Source: an uncultured Clostridium sp.
GTDB taxonomy: Bacteria; Bacillota; Clostridia; Clostridiales; Clostridiaceae
DNA length: 64,000 nt
Direction of reading: 5' to 3'
NCBI RefSeq assembly: GCF_934754925.1
Contig: NZ_CAKVJA010000003.1
Span: forward strand, 54,216-118,215
In this document: positions 44,104 to 54,067 of the stretch, piece by piece
How the letters are laid out: each line of letters opens with the position of its first letter
How positions within the stretch are numbered: the first letter of the stretch is position 1
Notes under the pieces: model-generated
Told to the model about the DNA's origin: nothing
Seen by the model: the letters and a program-made list of their open reading frames with translations, nothing else
Database searches by the model: none
Position numbers and translations under genes: made by a program

Positions 44104-46038
44104 ATGTATTTAATAATTTCTATTTTAGCTTTATTAATTGCATTTTTTATTTCAATTATAAAACCTGAATATAGAAGGATATTAATAATAGTAAATATAT
44201 TTATATGCATTGTATATACTCTATGGAGATTTACAGTTATCCCTGTTCATCATGGTATTATGAGTTTTATATTAGGTATTTCTCTATATTGTGCTGAGAT
44301 ATTAGGATTAATATCATTTATAAATTTTCAATACTTATTTAGTAAAAATCACAAACTTGAAAATAAATCCTTGAATAATTATACTATGGAAAATATTCCA
44401 TCTGTAGATGTATTAATTTGTACATATAACGAACCATTAGATTTACTTCAAAAGACTATCATAGCTAGCAAAAAACTAGAGTATCCTCAAAATAAGCTTA
44501 AAATTTATATCTGTGATGATGGTCATAGAGATGAACTAAAACACTTATGCAAAAACTATAACGTTAATTATATTACTAGAGATAATAATGAGGGAGCAAA
44601 AGCAGGAAATATAAATAATGCATTAAGTATAATAACTGGTGATTTATTTGCTGTTTTAGATGCAGATATGATTCCCAAAAAGAACTTTTTAACTAAAACT
44701 GTAGGCTATTTTACAAATGAAAATATGGCTTTTGTACAAACTCCTCAAGTTTATTATAATCAAGATATGTATCAATATAACCTAAATAAAAAAATACCTA
44801 ATGAACAAGACTTCTTTATGAGAGATATAGAGGTTGCTAGGGCTGCAAGTAATGCGGTTTTACATGTTGGGACAAATGCTGTTTTTAGAAAAAAATATGT
44901 ACTTGAAATAGGAGGATATCCTACTTGCTCAATAACTGAAGATATGGCAGTTGGTATGTTATTACAAGCTAAAGGTTATGACTCAGAATTCATAAATGAA
45001 GAGTTAGTTTTAGGTTTAAGTGCTACTACCTTTACTGAACTTGTTAAACAAAGAGATAGATGGTGTAGAGGAAATCTACAAGTAATGAAAAAATTTAATG
45101 TATTATTTAATAAAGGTCTAACATTTGGTCAAAAAATAGCATACCTTGATGGTGTAATATATTGGCTTTCTAGTATTCAAAAAATTATATATATACTTTC
45201 ACCATTAATATTTTTATTGAGTTGTAAATTAATTATAGATTCTTCTCTTAAAGATTTATTAATTGTATTTATCCCTTTTTTATTAGGCCAAGTATTAGTA
45301 TTCAATATACTCTCTCCTAGAACAAGAAGTTTAAGATGGTCCCATTATTATGAAGTAGCTATGGCTCCTCATATAACCATTTCTATATTTCGAGAACTAC
45401 TTTGTTTGAAATCAGAATTTAGTGTTACATCTAAGGATTTAACTAACAACAAAAAGCAATTTCATTTTAAAATGGCTTTACCTCATATTTTAATAGCAAT
45501 TACTAGTATATTTGCTTGGTTCTTTGGAACAGTATCCTTATTAACTAATAAGATTAATTTAGGTGCTTATTTAATTAATATTATCTGGAGTATTTATAAC
45601 TTTTTAGGTTCAATAATTTGTATTAAAGTTGCATATCAAAATCCAATATATAGGCAAAGTGAAAGAATTTCAATTAAAGAAAATATACATATTTTTATTA
45701 ATACATCAAAGGGAAAATTGGAAGGATCATTAATAGATATTTCTGAAAAAGGAGTAGCTATAAAATTAAATAGTCCCTTAGATGTTAAGTTAAATACAAA
45801 ACTCGATATACATATTGATAACTACATTATTCCTTGTAAAGTTGCTAGAAATACAGACAAGCTTTTAGGACTAAAATTTGACTCGCTAACTAATAATCAA
45901 CTTTACTTTATAATGAATATATACATAGATAATATGCAAGCTTATTACGACCCTAAAAAGTCACCAAAATATATAAAAGAGAACTGTACTAAAAAAGGTA
46001 TTTTCACATTTAGTAAATCTAAAATACAGTCTACTTAA
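44104..46038 (+). CDS. Cellulose synthase-like processive glycosyltransferase with PilZ domain
   Basis: A 644-residue membrane GT2 enzyme that would polymerise a sugar and push the chain through the membrane. Two or more N-terminal segments precede the catalytic domain. Its BcsA-type motifs are ICDDG (Asp139), DAD (186-188), TED (278-280) and QRDRW (316-320). Four or so further segments follow, then a C-terminal PilZ domain. The PilZ c-di-GMP motifs RQSER (517-521, RxxxR) and DISEKG (545-550, DxSxxG) are intact, so c-di-GMP activation is likely. No BcsB, cellulase or cyclase gene is adjacent, so the polymer need not be cellulose. AAGGAGG precedes the ATG; it is a single-gene unit. Confidence 0.88.
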   Translation: MYLIISILALLIAFFISIIKPEYRRILIIVNIFICIVYTLWRFTVIPVHHGIMSFILGISLYCAEILGLISFINFQYLFSKNHKLENKSLNNYTMENIPSVDVLICTYNEPLDLLQKTIIASKKLEYPQNKLKIYICDDGHRDELKHLCKNYNVNYITRDNNEGAKAGNINNALSIITGDLFAVLDADMIPKKNFLTKTVGYFTNENMAFVQTPQVYYNQDMYQYNLNKKIPNEQDFFMRDIEVARAASNAVLHVGTNAVFRKKYVLEIGGYPTCSITEDMAVGMLLQAKGYDSEFINEELVLGLSATTFTELVKQRDRWCRGNLQVMKKFNVLFNKGLTFGQKIAYLDGVIYWLSSIQKIIYILSPLIFLLSCKLIIDSSLKDLLIVFIPFLLGQVLVFNILSPRTRSLRWSHYYEVAMAPHITISIFRELLCLKSEFSVTSKDLTNNKKQFHFKMALPHILIAITSIFAWFFGTVSLLTNKINLGAYLINIIWSIYNFLGSIICIKVAYQNPIYRQSERISIKENIHIFINTSKGKLEGSLIDISEKGVAIKLNSPLDVKLNTKLDIHIDNYIIPCKVARNTDKLLGLKFDSLTNNQLYFIMNIYIDNMQAYYDPKKSPKYIKENCTKKGIFTFSKSKIQST

Positions 46039-46042
46039 AAAT

Positions 46043-46082
46043 AACTATCTCAAAATTAGACTTTTATAATTTTGAGATAGTT
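46043..46082. terminator. Terminator between convergent genes
   Basis: A perfect 16-bp stem (46043-46058 with 46067-46082) separates the glycosyltransferase gene and the convergent helicase gene, and could serve both. Confidence 0.85.
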
Positions 46083-46089
46083 ATAATTT

Positions 46090-47847
46090 TTATATTTTCA
46101 CTAGAATTTCATTTATATCTTCACTAACTTTGATTCTTTCTGAATATACCCAATCTACATCAAACTTTAAATTAAATATCTTAGAAAAAGAATAATACAT
46201 ATTAATTTTTTGATAATAAATTTCTAAATCATCAAGATTTCCTGTAAAACATGTTGGCTTTGTTACTTCTTTCAACTTAGCAACAAAAACTTCATCTACA
46301 TACTCTAAAAACTTATCCATAAGTTCTTCATTGGCAACATCGAAAGGAACTTTTAATAAATCCCATTGATCCTCTTCTTTAAGCTTATATCTCTTTATTT
46401 TTTCTAATATTAATAGATACTCACTTATATCCATCTTTGTATAGTAATCTATCTTTGATTCTCTAGTCTTCCATAGCACTAATTTTTCATTTAGCGGTAG
46501 ACTTTTTATAGTTAAAATTGCTTCTGATGGACCTATTACAGCTTGCTTTATAATCTCATCTTTTACTTCTAACTTTCTACTAATAAAATTATGAGTATCA
46601 GAAACTCCAGCTACATAACCTGTATCATATATTCCCTTTCTACCAGCTCTTCCAGCAATCTGCTTAACCTCTTGAGATGTTAATTCTCTTACCTCTTCAC
46701 CATCAAACTTTCTTATAGACATAAATATTATTCTTCTTATAGGTAAATTAACACCCATTCCAATAGCATCTGTTGTTACTAAAACTTTATTTTCCTTATT
46801 TATAAATTGTTCATATTGCATTTTTCTAACTTCTGGTGGTAAATCACCATAAATAATACTAGTTTTTATATTTTTGTTTGAATAATCTTGTGCTATTTCT
46901 AATACTCTCTTTTTCGAAAATACTACAATAGCATCTCCTTCTTGAACGTCATTATAACTAAAGTTTTTAGTTTCAACTATTAAAGGTATATTTCTATGAT
47001 ATTCCTTAATTTCATAATCATCTTCACAATCATCTAATATTTTAATTAATAATTCCTTAGCATTCATTGCACCACAAATATGAATTTCATTGCATCTAAG
47101 TCCTAAAAGAGCTCTACTCCATGCTATTCCTCTTTGTGTATCACTAATCATTTGAATTTCATCAATTACAGCAATATCATAACTTTGCTTTAAATTAACC
47201 TTTTCTATAGTACATGAAATATGAGTTGAATTTTCTTTTATTATTTCTTCCTCTCCTGTCATCAAATCACAAACTATACCTTCATTATTTAACTTATCAT
47301 AGTTTTCTAATGCTAAAATTCTAAGTGGAGATAAATATACGCCTTTTTTAGCTGTTTTAAGCCTTTCTACTGCATTATAAGTTTTTCCTGTGTTTGTATC
47401 TCCAAGATGAATGTATATTTTTCTTTTCATTCTTCTTGTTACCATATATTCATCTTTTGGATTATCTGGAAATGCCTCTTCAAAAGCTTCTCCAATAAGC
47501 TTTGGTATATGCTGTTTAGTAAGCACTGTCATAACACCTGAATTTAAAAATGTATTATAATTTCCTCTAACTACTTCATAAAAATCAAAATCAGTATTAT
47601 TTTTCTTATTATAATCTTCAAGCATTCTCTTAGAAACTTCCTCTAAAAGCTCCTCATATCTCTCACATACATTCTCATATTCTTTAAAGCCTTCCTTTTC
47701 CATCTCCTTAAGTAATTTAAGTTTCTTTCTAATAGAAGTTTCTTGCTCTATTAATGCACCTACCTTAGAATGATGTACTATTTCTTCTATTTGATTTATT
47801 TGACTTTTTAGCTTTTTAAATTCTCTTAGCGCTGCATTCTTTTTCAT
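46090..47847 (-). CDS. SUV3-like superfamily 2 RNA/DNA helicase
   Basis: A 585-residue DExH helicase resembling the SUV3 helicase of the mitochondrial degradosome. The N-terminal 140 residues are helical and charged. Walker A is GDTNTGKTYNA (149-159). YLSPLRILALENY is motif Ia. The DEIQ box lies at 229-232 in VIDEIQMISD. Late motifs are VTTDAIGMGVNLPIRR and QIAGRAGRKG. The SUV3-type TNTGKT and DEIQM wording is characteristic. Its role in bacteria is not established; RNA turnover is the likely theme. The gene lies after a 264-base predicted leader. Confidence 0.85.
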   Translation of the reverse strand: MKKNAALREFKKLKSQINQIEEIVHHSKVGALIEQETSIRKKLKLLKEMEKEGFKEYENVCERYEELLEEVSKRMLEDYNKKNNTDFDFYEVVRGNYNTFLNSGVMTVLTKQHIPKLIGEAFEEAFPDNPKDEYMVTRRMKRKIYIHLGDTNTGKTYNAVERLKTAKKGVYLSPLRILALENYDKLNNEGIVCDLMTGEEEIIKENSTHISCTIEKVNLKQSYDIAVIDEIQMISDTQRGIAWSRALLGLRCNEIHICGAMNAKELLIKILDDCEDDYEIKEYHRNIPLIVETKNFSYNDVQEGDAIVVFSKKRVLEIAQDYSNKNIKTSIIYGDLPPEVRKMQYEQFINKENKVLVTTDAIGMGVNLPIRRIIFMSIRKFDGEEVRELTSQEVKQIAGRAGRKGIYDTGYVAGVSDTHNFISRKLEVKDEIIKQAVIGPSEAILTIKSLPLNEKLVLWKTRESKIDYYTKMDISEYLLILEKIKRYKLKEEDQWDLLKVPFDVANEELMDKFLEYVDEVFVAKLKEVTKPTCFTGNLDDLEIYYQKINMYYSFSKIFNLKFDVDWVYSERIKVSEDINEILVKI

Positions 47848-48117
47848 ATACTTCCTCCGCTATTCTATTAATTATTTTATCCATATTACTTTCTTCTTCA
47901 TATCTTCCTCTTATTATTGTTAAGAGGTTCTAGAAAATCTATTTCTTCTATGAACTTATTATTAGAAATTTTCTTTTTTTATATTATAATCCCCTCTTTT
48001 TATATTTCTTACTATAAAACTATTATAAATTACTTTACATTATTACCCAAGTATAATTGTTATATTAATTTAAGCTATTACTTTCACTAAATTGAAACAC
48101 AATTGACAAATTTCTAT

Positions 48118-48147
48118 ATTATACTTTAATCATAAAGTGTTAAACAA
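48118..48147 (-). promoter_or_regulatory. Promoter with embedded palindrome upstream of the helicase gene
   Basis: In the 371-bp gap 47848-48218, TTGTTT (48147-48142), an 18-base spacer and TATAAT (48123-48118) form a minus-strand promoter. The spacer holds the palindrome ACTTTA-ATCA-TAAAGT (48123-48138), a good operator candidate. The gap also has a small CCTCTTA/TAAGAGG hairpin (47907-47927) and a short frame starting MDKIINRIAEEV that overlaps the helicase start; otherwise I see nothing. Confidence 0.55.
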
Positions 48148-48162
48148 AATTTCTCCTAATAA

Positions 48163-48209
48163 AAAATTCCTAGAGAACTACCTTCCCCCGGTAATTCTCT
48201 AGGAATTTT
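48163..48209 (-). terminator. Terminator of hcp
   Basis: A 20-base-arm stem (48163-48182 with 48190-48209, one mismatch) follows the hcp stop and ends in a T-run. Confidence 0.85.
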
Positions 48210-48218
48210 ATTTAATAA

Positions 48219-49946
48219 TTATTTTAAAAACATCTTCATATCATCTTCAACATTAGTTATTCCACCAATTCCAAAGTTTTCAACTAAAACCTTAGCTACA
48301 TTAGGTGAAAGGAATGCTGGAAGTGTTGGTCCTAGGTGGATATTTTTAACTCCAAGATATAATAATGATAATAATACTATTACAGCCTTTTGTTCATACC
48401 ATGCAATGTTAAATGCTATTGGTAATTCATTAATATCTTCTAATTCAAATACTTCCTTTAATTTTAATGCTATTAATGCTAATGAGTAAGAGTCATTACA
48501 TTGTCCTGCATCTAAAACTCTTGGAATTCCATTTATATCTCCAAGATCTAACTTATTATATTTATACTTAGCACATCCTGCAGTTAATATTACTGTATCT
48601 TTTGGTAATGCCTTTGCAAAATCTGTATAGTAATTTCTTGATTTAGCTCTTCCATCACAACCTGCCATAACGAAGAATTTCTTAATAGCTCCAGTTTTAA
48701 CAGCTTCAACAACTTGATCTGCTAATGCAAATACTTGTGCATGTGCAAATCCACCTATAATTTCTCCTTGCTCTATTTCTGTTGGTGCCTTACACTTCTT
48801 AGCTTGTTCAATTATTGCAGAGAAGTCCTTAACTCCATTTTCATCAGCTTCTATATGTACACAACCTTCAAATCCTGCAGCTCCTGTTGTATACATTCTT
48901 GATTTATAGCTTTCATTTTTTGGTGGTACTATACAGTTAGTAGTCATAAGAATTGGTCCATTAAAACTTTCAAATTCTTCTCTTTGTTTCCACCATGCAT
49001 TACCATAGTTACCTACTAAATGCTTGTACTTCTTTAAATTTGGATAATAATGAGCTGGTAACATTTCTGAGTGAGTATAAACATCTACCCCTGTTCCTTC
49101 AGTTTGAATTAATAATTGCTCAATATCTTTTAAATCATGTCCTGATACTAAGATACCTGGGTTTTTACCTACTCCTATATTTACCTTTGTAATTTCAGGA
49201 TTTCCATAAGTTTCAGTGTTAGCAGTATCTAATAATGCCATACCATCTACTCCTACTTTTCCTGTTTCTAATGTTAAAGCAATTAATTCCTCAACGCTTA
49301 ATGAATCATCTAAAAGCTTAGCTAAAGTTTCTTGCATAAATGCATCTATTTCTTCATTATCAAAACCTAAAGCATTAGCATGCTTAGAATATGCTGATAA
49401 TCCCTTTAATCCATAAGTTATAAGTTCTCTTAATGATCTTATATCTTCATCTTTAGTTGCAAGTACTCCAACTTCATCACTATTTGACTTTTCTTCTAAT
49501 ATTGTATTTAAAGACTTAACTTCCTTAGATCCAGTTACTACACTCTTAATCTTTTCTAAGATACCGGCCTTTTTATCCATTTCTTCATTTGAAGATGCAT
49601 CCCATAAAGCAACTTCTGATAAATTTTCTTTATCATTTAATTTTTCAATTAAATCTTTTTTGATTCTTAAAGTTTCTTTTACTCTACTATAAAATACCTC
49701 ATTATCAAAGTTTGCATTTGTAATAGTTGTGAAAAGATTTAAAGTAATAAAGTGATTTAATTCCTTATTTATTTTCTTTCCTTCTTTTCTTAATCTTGTT
49801 GTTACTTCTGATAATCCTTTAGTAACATATATTAATAAATCCTGCATGTTTGCTAATTCTGGACTCTTTCCGCATACACCAAACTTAGTACATCCTGTAC
49901 ATCCTGCAGTTTCTTGACATTGAAAACAAAACATCTTATTGTCCAT
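48219..49946 (-). CDS. hcp: Hydroxylamine reductase / hybrid cluster protein
   Basis: A 575-residue iron-sulfur enzyme that reduces hydroxylamine and, physiologically, nitric oxide, protecting anaerobes from nitrosative stress. The N-terminal cluster ligands are in the spacing seen for anaerobe Hcp: Cys7, Cys10, Cys19 and Cys25. The hybrid-cluster region shows SGHDLKDIEQLL, the MLPAHYYPNL histidine motif, the MTTNCIVPP cysteine, AGCDGRAKSRNYY, LTAGCAKYKYNK and DAGQCNDSYSLA. GAGGAG precedes the ATG. It is monocistronic, with a Crp/Fnr-type operator upstream and the Crp/Fnr gene next to it; no hcr reductase is present. Confidence 0.95.
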   Translation of the reverse strand: MDNKMFCFQCQETAGCTGCTKFGVCGKSPELANMQDLLIYVTKGLSEVTTRLRKEGKKINKELNHFITLNLFTTITNANFDNEVFYSRVKETLRIKKDLIEKLNDKENLSEVALWDASSNEEMDKKAGILEKIKSVVTGSKEVKSLNTILEEKSNSDEVGVLATKDEDIRSLRELITYGLKGLSAYSKHANALGFDNEEIDAFMQETLAKLLDDSLSVEELIALTLETGKVGVDGMALLDTANTETYGNPEITKVNIGVGKNPGILVSGHDLKDIEQLLIQTEGTGVDVYTHSEMLPAHYYPNLKKYKHLVGNYGNAWWKQREEFESFNGPILMTTNCIVPPKNESYKSRMYTTGAAGFEGCVHIEADENGVKDFSAIIEQAKKCKAPTEIEQGEIIGGFAHAQVFALADQVVEAVKTGAIKKFFVMAGCDGRAKSRNYYTDFAKALPKDTVILTAGCAKYKYNKLDLGDINGIPRVLDAGQCNDSYSLALIALKLKEVFELEDINELPIAFNIAWYEQKAVIVLLSLLYLGVKNIHLGPTLPAFLSPNVAKVLVENFGIGGITNVEDDMKMFLK

Positions 49947-49994
49947 ATTTAAAATCTCCTCTTGAAATATATTTTTTAAACTTCATGACCTTAT

Positions 49995-50035
49995 TCTATA
50001 TTGATATAAGAAAAGAGTCTGTAACATTAGTTACA
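49995..50035 (-). promoter_or_regulatory. hcp promoter -10 and Crp/Fnr operator
   Basis: The perfect palindrome TGTAAC-ATTA-GTTACA (50020-50035) lies about 40 bases upstream of the start implied by the -10 TATAGA (50000-49995). That is the class II activator position. The regulator encoded next door is the natural binder. The same bases form the loop-proximal part of that gene's terminator. Confidence 0.65.
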
Positions 50036-50044
50036 AACTCTTTT
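50011..50044 (-). terminator. Terminator of the Crp/Fnr gene
   Basis: A 14-bp stem with one mismatch (AAAAGAGTCTGTAAC with GTTACAAACTCTTTT) directly follows the regulator stop; the minus strand shows TTTTCTTAT after it. Confidence 0.7.
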
Positions 50045-50045
50045 T

Positions 50046-50726
50046 TTAATTAAATAATTCTTCTTCTAAGCCTTCAATATCTAATATTTGAATCTTTTTT
50101 CTATCAAACTCAATATAATTTCTATCTCGTAAATTAATTAATTCCCTTGATAAAGACGGCCTTGGAATACCTAATAATGCTGCTATTTCTTCCTTTGAAT
50201 GCTTTAATATTATAGATTTACTTTTTTGCTCTTTAACTTCATTTAAAATATAATTAATAACTTTTTGTCGTAAACTTTTAAAAGATATACTTTTTATTTT
50301 TGAATTTAAAATGAATACTTTATCGCTTAATAAGGAAATGAAATTCTCTAATATTTTCTCTTCATAAGAACATAATTTTAAAACATCATTTTTATTTATA
50401 AAAAGAACCGTACATTCACTTAAAGCTATTACTGTTGCAGGATATGTTTTTGCCTTGGAAAATACCAATGCTTCTCCAAATACATCTCCTTCAAGCAATC
50501 TACTTAAGACTATATATTTTCCGTTAGAATATAATCTCTGTATCTCTATAGTTCCAGATAAAACTAAAGATAAACTTCTACATTCATCATCTTCATGAGC
50601 AATTATTTCTCCCTTACTGTAATTCTTTATATAGTACTTAATTTCTTTTAAAACTTTTTTTATACTTTCATCACTTAATCCAATGAACAACTGATTTTTC
50701 TTTATTGTTTTAACTATTTCTTCCAT
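50046..50726 (-). CDS. Crp/Fnr-family regulator, probable HcpR
   Basis: A 226-residue transcription factor. The cyclic-nucleotide-like sensor domain spans about 10-125 (SKGEIIAHEDDECRSL..., GDVFGEALVFSKAKTYPAT). The long dimer helix follows, then the HTH with EEIAALLGIPRPSLSRELINLRDRNYI as recognition motif. There is no Cys cluster of the Fnr type in the N-terminus. The frame is open 22 codons further upstream, but AAGGAAG before ATG 50726 and the kinase stop at 50743 fix the start. Its place beside hcp and the palindrome ahead of hcp support an HcpR role in nitrosative stress. Confidence 0.82.
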   Translation of the reverse strand: MEEIVKTIKKNQLFIGLSDESIKKVLKEIKYYIKNYSKGEIIAHEDDECRSLSLVLSGTIEIQRLYSNGKYIVLSRLLEGDVFGEALVFSKAKTYPATVIALSECTVLFINKNDVLKLCSYEEKILENFISLLSDKVFILNSKIKSISFKSLRQKVINYILNEVKEQKSKSIILKHSKEEIAALLGIPRPSLSRELINLRDRNYIEFDRKKIQILDIEGLEEELFN

Positions 50727-50742
50727 AGAATACTTCCTTTTA

Positions 50743-53700
50743 CTATTGTATAGGTAATATAATAATAAATTCACTTCCCTTTCCTTTTTCACTAACTACA
50801 CTAATCTCTCCTCCATGAAGATTAATTAAATTCCTAGTTAAAGTTAATCCTAGTCCACTCCCTCCAAATTCCTCTGAAGATTCACTATACACCTGACCAA
50901 ATCTATCAAAAATAGCATTATGATACTTTTCATCTATTCCTACCCCAGTATCTTTAACACTAATCCTAACTTTTTTATGTAATTCACTTATAGAAATAGT
51001 TATAGTTCCTCCTTCACTAGTAAATTTAATGGCATTTCCAATTAAATTTATTATACATCTCTCTATGTCTAATTTATCACACTCTATAAATACCTCTTCT
51101 ATTTCAGGGTCAATTATAATTTTTAATCCATTAACTTCTGCAAGATTAACCATTGATAAAGCTGTATCTTCCACAAGAGTTACTATATTAACCTCTTCCT
51201 TATTTAATCTATAAAACCCAGAATCAATTTTAGACGTATCAATTATATTATTTATTAAATTTAAAAGTCTTTTCGAATTACCTTTTAAAGTATTCATGTA
51301 CTCACTCATTTTTTCCTTTGATATCTGAATTTCTGCTTTATTAAAAGATGTTAATAATTGTTCTATAGATAAAATAACATTCAATGGTGTTCTGAGTTCA
51401 TGAGATAAGTTTACAAAATAATTATTTTTATGTTTTTCTAATTCTATAAGTCTTTTATATAATCTTTTATTTTCCTCTAAGTTATTATTTAATTCTTGAG
51501 TTCTTTGAGTTACTAATGCATCTAATATCTTTACTTGATTATAATATATGTATATTATACTAGCTATTATAATTATATATATAGCATATGCTAAAGGAGT
51601 TTTCCAAATAGAATTCTTTACTTTAATATTTATCTCTGATATATCAGACCAAATACCATTATAATTTCTTCCTGATATTAACATTTTATATTTTCCTGGA
51701 GATAAACTAGCATATCTTGCATAATTTTCATTACCTGCAAAAATCCAATCACTATCCATACCCTCTAGCTTATATGCGTACTGCATTTGATTTATACTTT
51801 TATACTCTGGAACAAAGAACTTTACATACAACTCTCTGGAGTCATATTCTAAAACAATATTATTTTTTAGTTCTAATTCAATTCCACCGCTTGTTTTTAT
51901 ACTATCTATAATTATATCACTAGTTTCCATTTTATTTTGAATATCTAATGGGTCAAATTCTGTTAATCCATTTACTCCCCCAAAATAGATATTCCCTTCT
52001 TTATTTTTATGATATGAAAATCCATTATACTCATTAGTTGCAAGACCATCTGATTCATAATATCTTATAAATTTATCATTATCTTGATCATACATGGATA
52101 CTCCATAATTAGTACTAACCCAAATGTTATCCTTATTATCTACTATTACTCCATAAATAAAATCATTAGATAATCCCTCACTATATGTATATACTGTAAA
52201 CTCTTCAGTCTCCTTATTAAATTTATTTAATCCATCTTGCGTACCTATCCATATATTCCCTTTACTATCTTCCGCTATAGATCTTATATTATTAAAACTT
52301 AATGAATTTACCTCTTCATCATTAGCTAAGTAATTTTTAACTTCTCCAGTTTCTTTATTATACTTAACTAAACCTCCATCATTACCTAACCCAAACCACA
52401 TTATTCCTTCATTATCTTGATATATACTACTAACAGTTTTTTCATAGATACCATTTTGCTCTAATATATCATTATATGAAGTAAATTTACTTTTTCTATC
52501 AAATGTACATATTCCCCCTCTAGTTCCTATCCAAAGAACTCCATCTTTATCAATATACAATACCCTTATTTCATCATTTACTATACTATTTTTATCATCT
52601 GATTTTTTATAAACAGTAAATTTATCTGTACTTTTATCATATTTATTTAATCCATTATCAGTTGCAATCCAAATCTCATTTCCTATTCCAGTTATATCTT
52701 TTATTCTATTACTACTTAATGAATTATCATTATTAACATCATTATAATATCTTGTAACTATATCATTTTCTTTATTTATTTTATTTATACCAGAGTTAAA
52801 TGTTCCTACCCATACCATACCTTCATCATCTTCATATATTCCACAAACACTACTATTACTTAATGAATTAGGATCTGTTGGATCATTTCTATAAACCTTA
52901 AAATCTTTATTAATAGAAAACTTACTTATTCCATTAAAAGTTCCTACCCACATCACTCCTGATCTATCTTGATATAAATTAATAATGTTATCATCACAAA
53001 TACTATCTTTATCTGTATTATTTTTATATGTATAAAATGTTTCATTCTTCTCATTGAAACGAGCTAAACCTTGATCTGTAGCTAGCCATATTGTCCCATC
53101 TCTATCTCTAAGTATATCTCTTATAAAATTACTTGGTATAGAATTAGGATTATTAGGGTCATGAGTATATACCTTTATACTATAATCCTCTAAATCCATT
53201 ATATTTAATCCACCTGTTTTAGTTCCTATCCATAACTTTTTTTCACTATAATAAATAGAAAATATATTATTTTCATTTATTGTATTTTTATCATTTTCAT
53301 CACTTAAAAATTCTTTTACAGTACCATCATCAGGATTATATCTGTATAACCCTTCTCTTGTAGATACCCATATATTCCCTTGATTATCTTCATCAATATC
53401 TTGAAGGCCTTTATTCTCTAAATATTCACTAGCTACTTTTATAAATTTATCATTTTCACTATCATATAAATTTAGTCCATTTATTGTACAAACCCAAAGT
53501 CTCCCCTTAGAGTCTATTAACAATTCATCAACAACAGTATTAGAATAGGTTTTATCTTCATCTGAAACTAAATATCTTGTTATATCTCCAGTAAGTAAAT
53601 TCATTTTATTTAGTCCACCATCAGTACCTATCCATAAATTTTTATCACTATCTTCTACTAATGAACTAATCATATTATTACTAATACTATTATCATTATT

Positions 53701-53943
53701 TTTAATATTCTTATATACCTTAAATTCATTTCCATTATATCTATTTAATCCATCATTAGTACCTATCCATATATACCCCAAACTATCTTGATATATATAT
53801 TCTGCTAAAGATTGTGATAATCCGTCATCTATAGTTATACTTTTAAAATTAATATTATAGCTATCACTAGCATAAACAGTATTGTAAAATATGCATAATA
53901 GCATAAATAAAAATATTATAACTTTTTTTATATTCCTTTTCAT
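50743..53943 (-). CDS. Beta-propeller sensor histidine kinase (copy 1)
   Basis: A very large (1066-residue) sensor. A signal sequence or anchor (1-28) is followed by many two-component regulator propeller repeats of the type WIGTNDGLNRYN, forming an external beta-propeller pair of about 680 residues. Then come the Y_Y_Y domain (YAYKLEGMDSDWIFAGNEN) and one membrane segment near 790-810. A coiled linker leads to HisKA (NYFVNLSHELRTP, His near 848) and HATPase with GNAIKFTSEGG, DTGVGID and GGSGLGLTL. No receiver or DNA-binding domain is attached. GGGGG lies before ATG 53943. The Crp gene starts 17 bp after its stop. Confidence 0.88.
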   Translation of the reverse strand: MKRNIKKVIIFLFMLLCIFYNTVYASDSYNINFKSITIDDGLSQSLAEYIYQDSLGYIWIGTNDGLNRYNGNEFKVYKNIKNNDNSISNNMISSLVEDSDKNLWIGTDGGLNKMNLLTGDITRYLVSDEDKTYSNTVVDELLIDSKGRLWVCTINGLNLYDSENDKFIKVASEYLENKGLQDIDEDNQGNIWVSTREGLYRYNPDDGTVKEFLSDENDKNTINENNIFSIYYSEKKLWIGTKTGGLNIMDLEDYSIKVYTHDPNNPNSIPSNFIRDILRDRDGTIWLATDQGLARFNEKNETFYTYKNNTDKDSICDDNIINLYQDRSGVMWVGTFNGISKFSINKDFKVYRNDPTDPNSLSNSSVCGIYEDDEGMVWVGTFNSGINKINKENDIVTRYYNDVNNDNSLSSNRIKDITGIGNEIWIATDNGLNKYDKSTDKFTVYKKSDDKNSIVNDEIRVLYIDKDGVLWIGTRGGICTFDRKSKFTSYNDILEQNGIYEKTVSSIYQDNEGIMWFGLGNDGGLVKYNKETGEVKNYLANDEEVNSLSFNNIRSIAEDSKGNIWIGTQDGLNKFNKETEEFTVYTYSEGLSNDFIYGVIVDNKDNIWVSTNYGVSMYDQDNDKFIRYYESDGLATNEYNGFSYHKNKEGNIYFGGVNGLTEFDPLDIQNKMETSDIIIDSIKTSGGIELELKNNIVLEYDSRELYVKFFVPEYKSINQMQYAYKLEGMDSDWIFAGNENYARYASLSPGKYKMLISGRNYNGIWSDISEINIKVKNSIWKTPLAYAIYIIIIASIIYIYYNQVKILDALVTQRTQELNNNLEENKRLYKRLIELEKHKNNYFVNLSHELRTPLNVILSIEQLLTSFNKAEIQISKEKMSEYMNTLKGNSKRLLNLINNIIDTSKIDSGFYRLNKEEVNIVTLVEDTALSMVNLAEVNGLKIIIDPEIEEVFIECDKLDIERCIINLIGNAIKFTSEGGTITISISELHKKVRISVKDTGVGIDEKYHNAIFDRFGQVYSESSEEFGGSGLGLTLTRNLINLHGGEISVVSEKGKGSEFIIILPIQ

Positions 53944-54067
53944 TTTATCCCCCATATTTTTTTCCTTTTCTCTACATATTATAACAAATTTATCTAAAAA
54001 AATCATTTAAATTCCTATATTGTTTTTATTTAATAATAATATTATTAAATTTACATTTCCTAAAAAA

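Noticed and set aside
48105..48130. Plus-strand promoter starting TTGACA
   Set aside because: No -10 at proper spacing, and downstream there is only the hcp terminator; the minus-strand promoter fits better.
50726..50792. Upstream extension of the Crp/Fnr protein to 50792
   Set aside because: It would overlap the kinase coding end by 50 bases and has no ribosome site, unlike ATG 50726.
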